64,000 nucleotides of DNA from the NCBI RefSeq assembly GCF_030649675.1, contig NZ_JAUTDR010000004.1, positions 62,001-126,000 on the forward strand, written 5' to 3'. A program made the translations under genes and the position numbers. Below are positions 31,458 to 47,725 of the stretch, piece by piece. How positions within the stretch are numbered: position 1 is the stretch's first letter; every line of letters begins with the position of its first letter. A model generated the notes under the pieces. It searched no databases. It saw only the letters and a list, made by a program, of their open reading frames with translations, and was not told the origin of the DNA. This DNA is from Haliea sp. E1-2-M8. Its GTDB lineage: Bacteria; Pseudomonadota; Gammaproteobacteria; Pseudomonadales; Halieaceae.

Positions 31458-33617
31458 ATGTTGAATATAACAGCGAATTTGGGGAAGAATACCGTGACAG
31501 AAGGATCTTGCAGACGCGGGTTGGGACTGCAACATCTGGCAGCAATGCTGGTTTTCAGTCTCCTGGCGCAGGCCGTTTACGCGGCTCCGACGGTAACTGA
31601 CATCGAGTTTGCCTCCCGCCCCGGCAGCAAGTTCGAGGTGCGTCTGGATTTCGACGAAACTCCCCCGGAAATGCAGGCCTACACCATTGAGAAGCCGGCC
31701 CGGATCGCGATCGATTTCCCCGGCACCCGCAGTGCCCTGCCGCGCAAGAGCTACTCCCTGCCCTACGGCAACGCCACCGGGGTCGTGGTGCTGGAGTCCG
31801 GGGATCGCACCCGCATGGTACTCAACCTGGTCAAACTGGTGCCCTACGAGACCCGTGTGGAAGGGAACAGCCTGTATCTTGTGGTCGGTCAGGGCGACAG
31901 CGGCGATTACGTCAAGCCGTCGAGTGACCCCAACCGCCTGATCTCCCGGGTCGAAGAGGTAACCCGGGAACGCTCCAGTATCACCGATCTGCAGTTCCAG
32001 CGCACTGGAGCCGGTGAGGGTCGGCTGACTCTCGAGCTGAGCAACCCCTCGGTCGACGTCAACGTCTTCAGCGAGCGCGGGGATATCAGCGTGCAATTCC
32101 TGGATACCAGCGTCCCGGAGCGCCTGATGCGGCGCTACGATGTGACTGACTTCGCCACGCCGGTGACCAGCGTTGACGTCAACAGTACCGAGCGCGGCGC
32201 AATCCTGACCCTGAAGACGGCGGGCGAGTTTGATTACCTGGCTTACCAGACCGATAACCAGTACGTGCTGGCAGTCAAGCCCCTGTCGAGAAAGGAACAG
32301 GAGGATCGCCGGGAAGAATTCGACTACGTGGGTGAACGGATTTCACTGAACTTCCAGGACATTGAGGTTCGGGCAGTGCTACAGCTGATCGCCGATTTCA
32401 CCGAGCTCAACCTGGTGGCCAGCGATACCGTCTCCGGGCGCATCACCCTGCGCCTGCAGAATGTTCCCTGGGACCAGGCACTGGAGCTGGTGCTGCGCAC
32501 CAAGGGTCTGGACAAGCGCCAGGTCGGCAACGTGCTGATGGTGGCTCCGGCCGCGGAAATTGCCGAGCGCGAACGGCAGCAGATTGAAGCCAACAAGCAG
32601 ATCGCCGAGCTGGCCCCCCTGCAGAGTGAATTCATCCGCATTCGCTATGCCAGCGCCGCCAGCGTGGTCAATCTGTTCGAGGCGGGCTCCGAGGAGGGTG
32701 GCAGCCTGATCTCCTCCCGCGGCTCGGTGATCGTCGAACCGCGCACCAATTCCCTGATCGTGACCGAGACGGCAGCCAAGCTGGCGGAGATTCGCGAGCT
32801 GATCGACCTGGTGGACATCCCCATTCGCCAGGTCATGATCGAGGCCCGCATCGTGATTGCCCAGTCCGACCTGGAGAAGGAGCTGGGTATCGAGTGGGGT
32901 GGTGGCTTCGTGGAGAACGACTTCAACGGTAATGCCTTGTCAGTCTCCGGCGACACGACGAGTGTCGCCGCGCTCAACCAGTCGGTGATCGACGGCACCG
33001 CCTCCAGCGTTACCTTTCCAGGCGCCCTGATGGTGGATCTCGGTGTGTCCGGCAAGGCCGGCGGCTTTGCCGTGGGCTTTACCAGCGAGGACCTGTTTCT
33101 GACCGCGGAGCTGTCGGCGCTGGAGGCTGCGGGTACCGGTGAGGTCGTCTCCCAGCCCAAGGTGATCACCGGAGACAAGCAGCAGGCGGTGATCAAGTCC
33201 GGCGCCGAGATTCCCTATCAGGAAGGTTCGCTCAGCGGCCAGAACACCACCTCCTTCAAGGAAGCGGTACTGCAGCTGGAAGTGACTCCCAACATCACCC
33301 CTGACGACCGCATCCTGCTGGACCTGAAGATTACCCAGGATTCGGTGGGCGAGCTCGTGCCCAGTGGCCAGGGCGGCTTCATCCCGTCCATCGACACCAC
33401 GGAGCTGACCACCCAGGTACTGGTGGGCAACGGTGAGACAGTAGTTCTGGGCGGCGTATTCCGGACCGAGAATATCCAGTCCGTGAGCAAGGTCCCGTTC
33501 TTTGGCGACATCCCCTACGTCGGGGCCCTGTTCCGCAATGAGTCTAACTCCAAGACCAAGACGGAGACGCTGATCTTCATCACCCCGCGAATTCTCGCTG
33601 ACAGCCTGCTCGATTAG
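31458..33617 (+). CDS. pilQ: Type IV pilus secretin PilQ
   Basis: About 719 aa outer-membrane secretin through which the pilus passes. After a signal peptide ([16 protein letters not shown]) come AMIN domains ([14 protein letters not shown] and a second unit near 170), an STN/N0 domain ([28 protein letters not shown]), N1 domains and the secretin core with [12 protein letters not shown] and [15 protein letters not shown]. Three starts are possible: GTG 31449 (AGGGG upstream), ATG 31458, and GTG 31494 (strong GGGGAAG six bases upstream, leaving a standard signal peptide). Confidence 0.95.
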   Translation: MLNITANLGKNTVTEGSCRRGLGLQHLAAMLVFSLLAQAVYAAPTVTDIEFASRPGSKFEVRLDFDETPPEMQAYTIEKPARIAIDFPGTRSALPRKSYSLPYGNATGVVVLESGDRTRMVLNLVKLVPYETRVEGNSLYLVVGQGDSGDYVKPSSDPNRLISRVEEVTRERSSITDLQFQRTGAGEGRLTLELSNPSVDVNVFSERGDISVQFLDTSVPERLMRRYDVTDFATPVTSVDVNSTERGAILTLKTAGEFDYLAYQTDNQYVLAVKPLSRKEQEDRREEFDYVGERISLNFQDIEVRAVLQLIADFTELNLVASDTVSGRITLRLQNVPWDQALELVLRTKGLDKRQVGNVLMVAPAAEIAERERQQIEANKQIAELAPLQSEFIRIRYASAASVVNLFEAGSEEGGSLISSRGSVIVEPRTNSLIVTETAAKLAEIRELIDLVDIPIRQVMIEARIVIAQSDLEKELGIEWGGGFVENDFNGNALSVSGDTTSVAALNQSVIDGTASSVTFPGALMVDLGVSGKAGGFAVGFTSEDLFLTAELSALEAAGTGEVVSQPKVITGDKQQAVIKSGAEIPYQEGSLSGQNTTSFKEAVLQLEVTPNITPDDRILLDLKITQDSVGELVPSGQGGFIPSIDTTELTTQVLVGNGETVVLGGVFRTENIQSVSKVPFFGDIPYVGALFRNESNSKTKTETLIFITPRILADSLLD

Positions 33618-33636
33618 GGGGCCAACCGCTTCCCCA

Positions 33637-34155
33637 ATGCCCGATCTGCAGCGCGTCTTTCTTGTCGGTCCCATGGGGGCCGGCAAAAGCACCATTGGCA
33701 AATTTCTGGCGCGCCATCTTGGGCTGGCGTTCGCCGACACTGACACCGAAATCGAAAATCGAACCGGCGCCGATATTCCCTGGATATTCGACGTCGAGGG
33801 TGAAGCCGGCTTCCGCGCGCGTGAACAACAGGTGGTGGAAGAGATGACCCGCATGGACCACATCGTCCTCGCCACCGGTGGCGGGGTAGTGATGCGGGCG
33901 GAAAACCGCCAGGCGCTGGGTTCGCGTGGCTTTGTGATCTACCTGCATGCCACGGTGGCGGAGCAGGCGCGCCGCACCCGCAATGACCGCAAGCGGCCAC
34001 TGTTGCAGACTGGCAATCCCGAGCAGGTCCTGCGCGAACTGATGGCGCTGCGCGACCCCCTGTATCGTGAAATCGCCGATCACGTCATCGACACCGACGG
34101 CTGCAGCCCGCGCATCGTGGCGCAGCGCCTGCTGCAGGCGCTCGTCGTCAGTTAA
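33637..34155 (+). CDS. aroK: Shikimate kinase
   Basis: 172 aa kinase phosphorylating shikimate in the aromatic pathway. Walker [16 protein letters not shown] lies at residues 11-25, the shikimate-binding [18 protein letters not shown] follows, and the GGG motif ([10 protein letters not shown]) and the RNDRKRPLL lid are present. It starts 19 bases after pilQ and is followed by aroB, the conserved arrangement. Confidence 0.95.
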   Translation: MPDLQRVFLVGPMGAGKSTIGKFLARHLGLAFADTDTEIENRTGADIPWIFDVEGEAGFRAREQQVVEEMTRMDHIVLATGGGVVMRAENRQALGSRGFVIYLHATVAEQARRTRNDRKRPLLQTGNPEQVLRELMALRDPLYREIADHVIDTDGCSPRIVAQRLLQALVVS

Positions 34156-34211
34156 AGACAAGGCCGGGAACTCGGCGCTAGAATAGCGCCTTTCGCAGCG
34201 GGGAGCCGTCA

Positions 34212-35324
34212 GTGTCTGTCATCATGCACACCCTCCATGTCGAACTGGGCGAGCGCAGCTACCCGGTGTATATCGGTCGCGACCTGTTCGCCGACGGCAG
34301 TGTTCTCGGGCGCCACGTCGGCGGCAGCGAGGTGGCAATAATCAGTAACGAGACGATCGCGCCGCTCTACGTGGCAAGAATTCGCCGCGCCCTGGGCGAG
34401 GGTCGACGCATCACCGAAATCGTGCTCCCGGACGGCGAGCAGTACAAAACCCTGAAATCGCTGGAGCATATCCTGGAGCGTCTGCTGCAGGAGCGCCACA
34501 GCCGCAGTACCACAATCATTGCGGTCGGTGGCGGCGTGGTTGGCGACATTGCCGGTTTTGCCGCGGCCTGCTACCAGCGCGGCGTGGGTTTCATTCAGGT
34601 GCCCACTACCCTGCTGGCACAGGTGGACTCCTCGGTTGGCGGCAAGACCGCGGTCAACCACCCCCTGGGCAAGAACATGATTGGCGCGTTTTACCAGCCC
34701 CGGGCGGTGCTGATAGATACCGATAGCCTGCACACCCTCCCCGCCCGGGAGTTGTCCGCCGGGTTGGCCGAGGTGATCAAGTATGGGCTTATCTGCGATC
34801 CTGAGTTTTACATCTGGCTACAGGCGTCCATGCCCCGGCTGCTGGCGCGTGAGGAGGGCGCTCTGGCCGAGGCGATCGAGCGCTCCTGCAGCAACAAGGC
34901 CCGGGTAGTCGCAGCCGACGAGCGCGAGGGTGGGCTGCGGGCCACTCTCAATCTGGGGCACACCTTCGGCCATGCGATTGAAACCGCCCAGGGCTATGGT
35001 AACTGGCTGCACGGCGAGGCGGTGGCGGTGGGAATGCTGCTGGCGTTACGACTGTCGGTTGTGCGGGGCTGGGTGGACGCCGCCGAAGTGCCCGTGCTGG
35101 AAGGGCTGCTCAGGCAGGCCCGTTTGCCCCTGCAGATTCCGGTAGGCATGACACCGGAAGTATTTCTGGACCTGATGGGACGCGACAAGAAGGTTGTCGA
35201 CGGCCGCCTGCGGCTGGTGTTGCTGCGAGCGATCGGTGAGGCCCAGCTGGTGGATGACGTCAGCAGTGGGGAGTTGGAGGCGCTGCTCCGGGAGGCGGTA
35301 GAGCGCGCCAAAAGCGACTGCTGA
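34212..35324 (+). CDS. aroB: 3-dehydroquinate synthase
   Basis: 370 aa NAD- and zinc-dependent enzyme making 3-dehydroquinate from DAHP. Motifs include [20 protein letters not shown] (NAD-binding), [21 protein letters not shown], and the zinc ligands in [12 protein letters not shown] and [13 protein letters not shown] 34212 follows GGGAG at a good distance; an ATG four codons later is the alternative. The damX gene that usually follows aroB is missing. Confidence 0.95.
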   Translation: MSVIMHTLHVELGERSYPVYIGRDLFADGSVLGRHVGGSEVAIISNETIAPLYVARIRRALGEGRRITEIVLPDGEQYKTLKSLEHILERLLQERHSRSTTIIAVGGGVVGDIAGFAAACYQRGVGFIQVPTTLLAQVDSSVGGKTAVNHPLGKNMIGAFYQPRAVLIDTDSLHTLPARELSAGLAEVIKYGLICDPEFYIWLQASMPRLLAREEGALAEAIERSCSNKARVVAADEREGGLRATLNLGHTFGHAIETAQGYGNWLHGEAVAVGMLLALRLSVVRGWVDAAEVPVLEGLLRQARLPLQIPVGMTPEVFLDLMGRDKKVVDGRLRLVLLRAIGEAQLVDDVSSGELEALLREAVERAKSDC

Positions 35325-35330
35325 GGCAGT

Positions 35331-35359
35331 TTGTTCCCAACAGTCCAACTGTGTAAAAT
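35331..35359 (+). promoter_or_regulatory. Sigma-70 promoter upstream of gltB
   Basis: TTGTTC (35331-35336), 17-base spacer, TAAAAT (35354-35359), about 80 bases before the gltB start in a 120-base intergenic stretch. It implies gltBD is transcribed separately from aroKB. Confidence 0.6.
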
Positions 35360-35444
35360 GACCTCCCCTTTTTGCCTGAGCGCTGTCGAGGCGCGCGGCT
35401 GTTTGGTGTAACCGTCTGTTTTCTTTAATTATTTTGGACCCGGT

Positions 35445-41331
<5,887 letters not shown>

Positions 41332-41372
41332 GCAGCGAGGGCCGTACCAATAACCACAAGACTGGAGTCGCC

Positions 41373-42440
41373 GTGACTGAACTGAAGAATGACCGCTTGC
41401 TACGGGCCCTGCAGCGCCAGAGCGTTGATCGTACCCCCATCTGGATGATGCGCCAGGCGGGGCGTTACCTGCCCGAATACCGCGCGACCCGGGAGCAGGC
41501 GGGTTCCTTTCTCGACCTGTGCAAGAACGCTGACCTGGCCTGTGAAGTTACCATGCAGCCGCTGCGGCGGTATCCCATGGACGCGGCCATCCTGTTCAGC
41601 GATATCCTCACGGTGCCTGACGCCCTCGGGCTGGGCCTGTATTTCGAGGAAGGCGAAGGGCCGCGCTTCCGCAAGACTGTGCGCAGCGAGGCTGATCTCG
41701 CCGGCCTGCATCCGATCAAGGCGGCAGACGACCTCTCCTACGTCATGAATGCGGTGCGCACCATTCGCCGCGAACTGAATGGCCAGGTGCCGCTGATCGG
41801 TTTCTCCGGCAGCCCCTGGACCCTGGCCACCTACATGGTGGAAGGGGGTTCATCCAGGGACTTCAGCCAGGTCAAGAGCATGGCCTATGACCGCCCGGAG
41901 CTGATGCACCAATTGCTGGCACTGCTGGCGGATGCAGTGGCGGACTACCTCACCGAACAGGTCAATGCGGGGGCCCAGGCGCTGCAGATTTTCGATACCT
42001 GGGGCGGCTCCCTGAGCGCCGCGGGCTACAAGGAATTTTCCCTCAAGTATATGCAACGCATCATCAGCCGCCTGCCGACGGAAGCGGATGGCCGCAAGGT
42101 GCCGGTGATCGTGTTCACCAAGGGTGGTGGCCAGTGGCTGCCAGCGATTGCCGAATGCGGGGCGCAGGCGGTGGGCATCGACTGGACCACGGATATCTCC
42201 GTGGCCCGTGAACTGGTGGGTGAAAGGGTGGCCCTGCAGGGCAATATGGACCCGTCGATGCTGTTCGCCTCACCGGCCCGGATCCGGGAAGAGGTGGCGG
42301 CGATCCTGGCCGGCTATGGCCACGGCAGCGGGCATGTGTTCAATCTGGGCCACGGCATCACGCCCGGGGTGAATCCCGACCACGTGACGGCATTTGTCGA
42401 CGCGGTGCAGGAGCTGTCGCCGCAGTACCACAGCGACTGA
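41373..42440 (+). CDS. hemE: Uroporphyrinogen decarboxylase
   Basis: 355 aa enzyme converting uroporphyrinogen III to coproporphyrinogen III in heme synthesis. The signature [21 protein letters not shown] is near residue 20, and the second ([16 protein letters not shown]) near 142. GTG start with GGAG upstream. Its stop codon abuts the stop codon of the convergent cysE with no gap. Confidence 0.96.
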   Translation: MTELKNDRLLRALQRQSVDRTPIWMMRQAGRYLPEYRATREQAGSFLDLCKNADLACEVTMQPLRRYPMDAAILFSDILTVPDALGLGLYFEEGEGPRFRKTVRSEADLAGLHPIKAADDLSYVMNAVRTIRRELNGQVPLIGFSGSPWTLATYMVEGGSSRDFSQVKSMAYDRPELMHQLLALLADAVADYLTEQVNAGAQALQIFDTWGGSLSAAGYKEFSLKYMQRIISRLPTEADGRKVPVIVFTKGGGQWLPAIAECGAQAVGIDWTTDISVARELVGERVALQGNMDPSMLFASPARIREEVAAILAGYGHGSGHVFNLGHGITPGVNPDHVTAFVDAVQELSPQYHSD

Positions 42441-43265
42441 CTACATCTGCTGCGCTTTCGTTTTCTGTTCCTCTTCCTCGCAGCAGAAGTGGTGGTCCAT
42501 CTCCAGGGCGGGTGATTCGGAGGAGGGCCGCCCCACAATCCGGGCCGGAACTCCGGCCACGGTCGTATGCGGTGGCACCTCGTTCAGCACCACGCTGCCG
42601 GCGCCGACCTTGGCGCCATCGCCCACCCGGATATTTCCCAGAATCTTGGCGCCGGCACTGATCAATACGCCGTTGCCGATCTTCGGATGGCGGTCCCCGT
42701 CTTCCTTGCCGGTGCCACCCAGGGTAACGGACTGGAGGATGGAAACGTTATTGCCCACCACCGCAGTTTCACCGATCACCACCCCGGTGGCGTGGTCCAG
42801 CAAAATGCCGTGGCCCAGCTTTGCGGCAGGGTGAATATCGACCGCGAATTCGGCGGAGACACGGTTCTGGAAAAACAGCGCCAGTGAGCGACGGCCGCGC
42901 TGCCACAACCAGTGCGCCACGCGGTGGGTCTCCAGGGCATGGAATCCCTTGAAGTAGAGGAAGGGGATGTACAGCTCGTGGCAGGCGGAATCGCGATCCT
43001 CCACCGCCAGCAGGTCCGCGCGGATGGATTTGCGCAGGCAGGCATCGTCCCGGAAGGCTTCCAGAATCACTTCCCGCAGCAGCAGGGAGGAGGCCGTCGG
43101 GCTGTCCAGTTGGCTGGCGAGATGGAAGCTGAGCGCGCATTCCAGGTTGTTGTGGTTGAGGATGGTGGCGTGCAGGAAACTGGCGAGGATGGGCTCTTCC
43201 GCCGCATGCTGGGTGGTTTCCCGCACTATCCGGTCCCAGACCGGATCAGGTTTTTTCGGTGACAT
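42441..43265 (-). CDS. cysE: Serine O-acetyltransferase
   Basis: 274 aa enzyme making O-acetylserine, the carbon skeleton for cysteine. Start ATG 43265 follows AGAGGAA. The N-terminal helical SATase domain is followed by left-handed beta-helix repeats (HPAAKLGHGILLDHATGVVIGETAVVGNNVSILQ) with the catalytic DHATG and KDGDRHPKIG-type stretch (EDGDRHPKIGNG). The C-terminal tail is unusually long and acidic, with a Cys-Cys pair (HHFCCEEEEQ); in the family this tail takes part in binding O-acetylserine sulfhydrylase and in feedback inhibition. Confidence 0.94.
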   Translation of the reverse strand: MSPKKPDPVWDRIVRETTQHAAEEPILASFLHATILNHNNLECALSFHLASQLDSPTASSLLLREVILEAFRDDACLRKSIRADLLAVEDRDSACHELYIPFLYFKGFHALETHRVAHWLWQRGRRSLALFFQNRVSAEFAVDIHPAAKLGHGILLDHATGVVIGETAVVGNNVSILQSVTLGGTGKEDGDRHPKIGNGVLISAGAKILGNIRVGDGAKVGAGSVVLNEVPPHTTVAGVPARIVGRPSSESPALEMDHHFCCEEEEQKTKAQQM

Positions 43266-43266
43266 G

Positions 43267-43947
43267 TCAGTTCCTCTTGTTCGGGCGCTCACTGTAGCCT
43301 ATCCGCCCCTGATACTGCCACAGCACCTGCCCGCTGTGCCGATACTTGTCCTCGAAGCGTGTCAGGGGCGGTGCCTCCGGCAGTTGCCGCACCAGCCCCC
43401 GGACCCCCGCAAGGTACATGGCGACCCCGAACTCCTCGACATACAACTTCCAGTTGGAGCGCAGCTCAACCCGGCCGCCCAGGGCGAGCAGGTCGCGAAA
43501 ACCGGGGTGGCCGTGAATCCGGCGCTGCAGATGACGGGATTTGGGCCAGGGATTGGGATAGAGCAGGTAGTGATGGTCTACCTGCCTGCGGGCGGCGGCC
43601 AGTTGCTGCCAGAGCGGTTCGCATTCGGCCTGCAGCAGCAGGTAGTTGGCACCGGGTGCAGCGCTGTGCCTGTGCAAACGCTGCGCCGATCGGTCAATGC
43701 CGATCACCAAATGCTGCGGATGGCGGCTGGCCAGATGGGCGGTGCTCATGCCCGTGCCGCAGAATGAATCGAGTACCAGCGGCCGGTCGTCGGCCTGCAG
43801 CAGCGACAGCAGTTCGTCCCAGGCGGCCTGGTTGTGCGCCGCCAGGGGGCTGCGATGGGGGTGCTGCAGGTGGCGCAGCACGGTGCGCGCCAGCCTGGGG
43901 TGCAGCCCCGGCTGGTTGCTGGTCACTTGCCGCGATGAGGCTTGCAC
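43267..43947 (-). CDS. TrmB-like tRNA (guanine-N7) methyltransferase homologue
   Basis: 226 aa SAM-dependent methyltransferase related to TrmB. SAM-binding motif VLDSFCGTGMSTAHLA (near residues 58-73) and the TrmB hallmark YPNPWPKSRHLQRR are present. The N-terminal part differs from canonical TrmB, so this may be a divergent paralogue with another RNA substrate. GTG 43947 is the likely start; a further GTG lies seven codons in. It reads towards cysE, ending one base before the cysE start codon, and is divergent from the acyltransferase gene. Confidence 0.8.
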   Translation of the reverse strand: MQASSRQVTSNQPGLHPRLARTVLRHLQHPHRSPLAAHNQAAWDELLSLLQADDRPLVLDSFCGTGMSTAHLASRHPQHLVIGIDRSAQRLHRHSAAPGANYLLLQAECEPLWQQLAAARRQVDHHYLLYPNPWPKSRHLQRRIHGHPGFRDLLALGGRVELRSNWKLYVEEFGVAMYLAGVRGLVRQLPEAPPLTRFEDKYRHSGQVLWQYQGRIGYSERPNKRN

Positions 43948-44051
43948 CTGGCGCCCGCTCCTGTAACAGTGGTGCGCGGCGCTTGAGCGGCGCCGCAGGG
44001 GCCGCCATGATAAATCCCCGTGCTCACCACAACCAGACTTCGGAAACCACC

Positions 44052-44798
44052 ATGCACAAGGATCTGCGCCCCTACTGGCTGAAGAAGGCCTACCTGCGCT
44101 ATCGCCGCTGGTATACGGATTACTTTCTGCGCCCCCGCTGCACCTATCTCGGCCCCTGGCATACGGTGATGAAGCCCTGGTACGTACACATCTCCGGAGC
44201 CAACATCCACATCGGCCGCTGCTTTACCGCCATTGGCGAGCCCATGCACAGGGTGGAAATCGGGGTCTGGGGCCGGGAGGAAGGGCAGGGTCGCATCCGC
44301 ATTGGTGACGGTGTCCTGATGAGCCCCGGCTCCCGCATCAGCGCCAGCGACGAGATCGTGCTGGGTGACGGCGTGATGCTGGCCAATGGCGCCTATGTCA
44401 CGGATTCCGACTGGCATACCCTGTACGATCGCACGGCCCGCGCAGCGGAACCGACACCGGTGCATATTGGCGATAACGTCTGGCTGGGGGACCATGCCAC
44501 TGTGCTCAAAGGTGTGACCATCGGCGTCAACAGCGTGGTCGCAGCCCAGGCGGTCGTCAGCAAGGATGTTCCCGCCAACGTGGTGGTGGCCGGCAACCCG
44601 GCCCGGGTGGTCAAGGAGCTGGACCCGGAGCGGGGCTTTACCACACGCATGAGCCTGTTCGCCGATCCCGCGGGGGCGCAAGCGTTCTACGACGCCATCG
44701 ATCGGGAAGTCCTGCAGCACAACAGCCTGCTGCGCTGGTTGTGGTCCCTGCTGTACCCGGCCTCCGCGGCCAGCCACGCAGAACGTGTCGATGTTTAG
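44052..44798 (+). CDS. Hexapeptide-repeat acyltransferase
   Basis: 248 aa from ATG 44052 (GGAAA upstream). Left-handed beta-helix acyltransferase: hexapeptide repeats (RIRIGDGVLMSPGSRISASDEIVLGDGVML, then HIGDNVWLGDHATVLKGVTIGVNSVVAAQAVV) and the closing NPARVVKEL motif of the maltose/galactoside and NodL-like group. The basic N-terminus and the aromatic WHTVMKPWYVHI stretch resemble proteins in lipid or sugar modification. The acceptor is unknown. It reads convergently with srkA, 11 bases apart. Confidence 0.85.
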   Translation: MHKDLRPYWLKKAYLRYRRWYTDYFLRPRCTYLGPWHTVMKPWYVHISGANIHIGRCFTAIGEPMHRVEIGVWGREEGQGRIRIGDGVLMSPGSRISASDEIVLGDGVMLANGAYVTDSDWHTLYDRTARAAEPTPVHIGDNVWLGDHATVLKGVTIGVNSVVAAQAVVSKDVPANVVVAGNPARVVKELDPERGFTTRMSLFADPAGAQAFYDAIDREVLQHNSLLRWLWSLLYPASAASHAERVDV

Positions 44799-44809
44799 GA
44801 GGCAGGGTA

Positions 44810-45796
44810 CTACAGTAACCGCAGCGGCTCTTCCTGCAGGGCGGACAGCTGTTCCCGCAGCTCCAGAACGTGGTTGGCCCAGTAGCGCTCGCTGTTGAAC
44901 CAGGTGAAACTGCGGGGGAAAGCCGGGTCGTTCCAGCGCTTGGCCAGCCAGCCCGCGTAGTTGACCAGGCGCAGGGTGCGCAGTGATTCGATCCAGCGCA
45001 GCTGGCGCGGTTCGAAGTCAAAGAACTCGTTGTAGCCCTCCACCAGCTCCGCCAGCTGCAGCTCGCGTTCGTGGCGCTCGCCGCTCAAACACATCCACAG
45101 GTCCTGGATGGCGGGTGCCATGCAGCAGTCGTCGAGATCGACAAAGTGGGCGCAATTATCCCGCCAGAGAATGTTGCCCACATGGCAGTCGCCGTGAACC
45201 CGGATCAGGTCCGGCTCCCTTACCTTGCCATAAATGGCGGTGACCTCTGTCAGCAGGTCGCGGGTCAGGGTGCTGTAGGCGGGCTGTAGATCCCTGGGAA
45301 TAAAGTTCTCGAGCAGGTAGTCCCGGTTCCGGGTCAGCATGTCTTCGATGTTGAGCGTGGGCCGGTGGCTGAAGCGGGCGCTGGCGCCGACCGCATGAAT
45401 CCGGCCCAGGGTGCGGCCCAGCACCAGCAGGCTGTCCATGTTGTCCAGCTCCGGCGGGTAGCCGCCGCGGCGCGGGAACAGGGCGAAGCGGAACCCCTCG
45501 AAGCTGTGCAGGCTGTTGCCGTCGGCATCCACCAGCGGTGCTACCACGGAAATCTCGGCAGCCTGCAGTTCCAGGCTGAAGGCGTGTTCTTCCGCAATCT
45601 GTTCATCGAGCCAGCGGCCGGGGCGGTAGAACTTGGCGATCAGGGGCTCGCCGTCCTCGATGCCCACCTGGTAGACCCGGTTCTCGTAACTGTTGAGGGC
45701 CAGCAGGCGCGCATCACAGGGATACCCGGCGGACTCCACCGCATCGATGACCCGGTCCGGGGTCAGGCGATCATAAGGGTGCTCCGCGTGGTTCAT
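44810..45796 (-). CDS. srkA: Stress response kinase A (RdoA/YihE family)
   Basis: 328 aa Ser/Thr kinase of the APH/choline-kinase fold. The catalytic loop VHGDCHVGNILW and metal-binding VDLDDCCMAP are intact, and the N-terminus (YENRVYQVGIEDGEPLIAKFYRP) carries the ATP-binding lysine. E. coli SrkA protects against Cpx- and ROS-linked death. It lies downstream of comF on the same strand and may be co-transcribed. Confidence 0.92.
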   Translation of the reverse strand: MNHAEHPYDRLTPDRVIDAVESAGYPCDARLLALNSYENRVYQVGIEDGEPLIAKFYRPGRWLDEQIAEEHAFSLELQAAEISVVAPLVDADGNSLHSFEGFRFALFPRRGGYPPELDNMDSLLVLGRTLGRIHAVGASARFSHRPTLNIEDMLTRNRDYLLENFIPRDLQPAYSTLTRDLLTEVTAIYGKVREPDLIRVHGDCHVGNILWRDNCAHFVDLDDCCMAPAIQDLWMCLSGERHERELQLAELVEGYNEFFDFEPRQLRWIESLRTLRLVNYAGWLAKRWNDPAFPRSFTWFNSERYWANHVLELREQLSALQEEPLRLL

Positions 45797-45855
45797 TGCC
45801 GTGCTCCGGTCCTGGGGCCGCCTCGCCCTGTGCCGCGAACCCCGGCGGCATTGTA

Positions 45856-46578
45856 TCAGCTACCCGGAGCCGGTGTACGAGCCAGACACCAGAGTTGGAC
45901 GTCGGCGGCGCCGGCTGCTTTCAGTGCCCGTGCAATCGCGTCGGCGGTGGCGCCGGTAGTCATCACGTCATCGATCACCGCAACGCGCAGCCCGCGCACA
46001 TCCCCGCGTACCCGGAAGGCTGTTTCCAGGTTGGAACTCCGCTGCTGCGCGTTGAGACTGGCCTGGGCGGGTGTCGCCCGCCGCCGTTGCAGAGTGTCCG
46101 TTCCCAGGGGCAGGGATGCCAGTTGCGGCTCCCGGGCGCGGATCGCCAGCCCCAGCAGTGCGGCCTGGTTGAAACCGCGCCAGAGCAGGCGCCGCCAGTG
46201 CAGGGGCACCGGCAGCAGCAGGTCGCGGTCCGTCGGCGGGACCACCCAGGCATGCCATAACAGTGCCAGCAACCGGGTCAGGCGGCGTTCCCGCTGGAAC
46301 TTCCAGCGCGAAATCAGCAGGGCGATATGCGGCTCATAGACCAGCGGTGCGATGACGCTGTCAAAGGCCGGGGGCTGGGCGATGCACTGGCTGCACAATC
46401 CGTCTGCAGCTGTCGCCAGAGGCAGGGCGCAGCGCTGACAGGCATGTTCGTTACCCTGCAACTGGGTGAAGCAGTCCGCACACAGGGGCAGGGGGCTGCA
46501 ACTGCGCAGCCGACACAGCAGGCAGTACTGGGGAAATACCGCCTCGAGCAGGGAGTTTGCAATCTTGTTAACCCTCAT
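45856..46578 (-). CDS. comF: ComF family phosphoribosyltransferase-like protein
   Basis: 240 aa. An N-terminal zinc-ribbon-like region has four CxxC-type pairs ([25 protein letters not shown]), and the C-terminal PRTase fold has the PRPP loop [21 protein letters not shown]. ComF proteins are needed for single-stranded DNA handling in natural competence (GntX in E. coli). The ATG at 46578 lies inside a BirA-type operator for the divergent biotin operon, so comF may share biotin control. Confidence 0.88.
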   Translation of the reverse strand: MRVNKIANSLLEAVFPQYCLLCRLRSCSPLPLCADCFTQLQGNEHACQRCALPLATAADGLCSQCIAQPPAFDSVIAPLVYEPHIALLISRWKFQRERRLTRLLALLWHAWVVPPTDRDLLLPVPLHWRRLLWRGFNQAALLGLAIRAREPQLASLPLGTDTLQRRRATPAQASLNAQQRSSNLETAFRVRGDVRGLRVAVIDDVMTTGATADAIARALKAAGAADVQLWCLARTPAPGS

Positions 46579-46597
46579 GGCGCCCCCGGGTTGACAG
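46565..46597. promoter_or_regulatory. BirA-type biotin operator between comF and bioB
   Basis: TTGTTAACC (46565-46573) and GGTTGACAG (46589-46597), separated by 15 bases, match the gammaproteobacterial BirA site TTGTAAACC-N15-GGTTTACAA with three differences in 18 positions. The right half overlaps the bioB -35 element (TTGACA, 46591-46596), and the spacer contains the comF start codon. Confidence 0.75.
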
Positions 46598-46618
46598 TGG
46601 CCGGTGTGGACTTATCAT
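46591..46618 (+). promoter_or_regulatory. Sigma-70 promoter of bioB
   Basis: Consensus -35 TTGACA (46591-46596), a 16-base spacer and TATCAT (46613-46618), about 30 bases upstream of the bioB start. BirA bound to the overlapping operator would block it. Confidence 0.75.
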
Positions 46619-46647
46619 GTGAGCACACTTTTCGCCGAGATTACGCC

Positions 46648-47709
46648 ATGACCGCCCCCGCCCCTGCCGACATTCGCCACGACTGGTCCCGCGGGGAAAT
46701 CGAGGCGCTGTACGCCCTCCCCTTCAACGATTTGCTGTTTCGCGCCCAGAGTGTTCACCGGGCCTATTTTGACCCGAATGAAGTTCAGGTCAGCACACTG
46801 CTTTCCATCAAAACCGGCGCCTGCCCCGAGGACTGCGCCTACTGCCCTCAAAGCAATCGCTACGACACCGGGCTGGAAGCGGAAAAGCTGATGGAGGTGG
46901 AAAAGGTTCTGGAACAGGCTCGCGCCGCGCTTGACAGCGGAGCCACCCGCTTCTGCATGGGCGCCGCCTGGCGCTCGCCCAAGCAGCGCGACATGCCCTA
47001 CGTGGTGGCCATGGTGAAGGGAGTGCGCGAGTTGGGGCTGGAGAGCTGCATGACCCTGGGCATGCTCACCGACGCCCAGGCCAAGGAGTTGGCGGATGCC
47101 GGGCTGGACTATTACAACCACAATCTGGACACCTCGCCGGAATACTACGGCGAGGTCATTACCACCCGGACCTACAAGGACCGCCTCGACACCCTGTCCC
47201 ACGTCCGTGACGCGGGCATGAAAATCTGCAGCGGCGGCATCGTCGGCATGGGTGAGACCCAGCGCGACCGGGCCGGACTGTTGCAGCAGCTGGCCAACCT
47301 GCCCGAGCACCCGGAGAGCGTGCCGATCAACATGCTGGTGCGGGTGGAGGGTACGCCACTGGCGGACGAGGCCGACCTGGACCCCTTCGACTTTATCCGC
47401 ACCATCGCCGTGGCCCGTATCCTGATGCCGGCCTCCCATGTGCGGCTGTCCGCCGGGCGCGAGGAGATGAACGAGCAGATGCACGCCCTGGCCTATTTTG
47501 CCGGCGCCAACTCCATCTTCTACGGCGAAAAATTGCTGACCACCCCGAACCCGCAGGCGAACAAGGACATGACCCTGTTCAGCCGGCTGGGGATCCGTCC
47601 CGAGCAGCGCCAGGTGACGCAGCCCCCTGCCGTTTCCACGCCCCAGTTCTACGACGCCGCCGCGGCGCAGGGGGCGGAGACCCACCCGGCCCGCCAGGCG
47701 GCGCACTAG
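46648..47709 (+). CDS. bioB: Biotin synthase
   Basis: 353 aa radical-SAM enzyme inserting sulfur into dethiobiotin. The start is ATG 46648. The radical-SAM cysteines are in [11 protein letters not shown] (C-x3-C-x2-C), with further conserved residues in [20 protein letters not shown] and [11 protein letters not shown]. The C-terminal tail after the core (about 30 residues, Ala-rich) is typical of this group. First gene of bioB-bioF-bioHC-bioD. Confidence 0.96.
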   Translation: MTAPAPADIRHDWSRGEIEALYALPFNDLLFRAQSVHRAYFDPNEVQVSTLLSIKTGACPEDCAYCPQSNRYDTGLEAEKLMEVEKVLEQARAALDSGATRFCMGAAWRSPKQRDMPYVVAMVKGVRELGLESCMTLGMLTDAQAKELADAGLDYYNHNLDTSPEYYGEVITTRTYKDRLDTLSHVRDAGMKICSGGIVGMGETQRDRAGLLQQLANLPEHPESVPINMLVRVEGTPLADEADLDPFDFIRTIAVARILMPASHVRLSAGREEMNEQMHALAYFAGANSIFYGEKLLTTPNPQANKDMTLFSRLGIRPEQRQVTQPPAVSTPQFYDAAAAQGAETHPARQAAH

Positions 47710-47725
47710 CCCCGTCCAGGCATTC

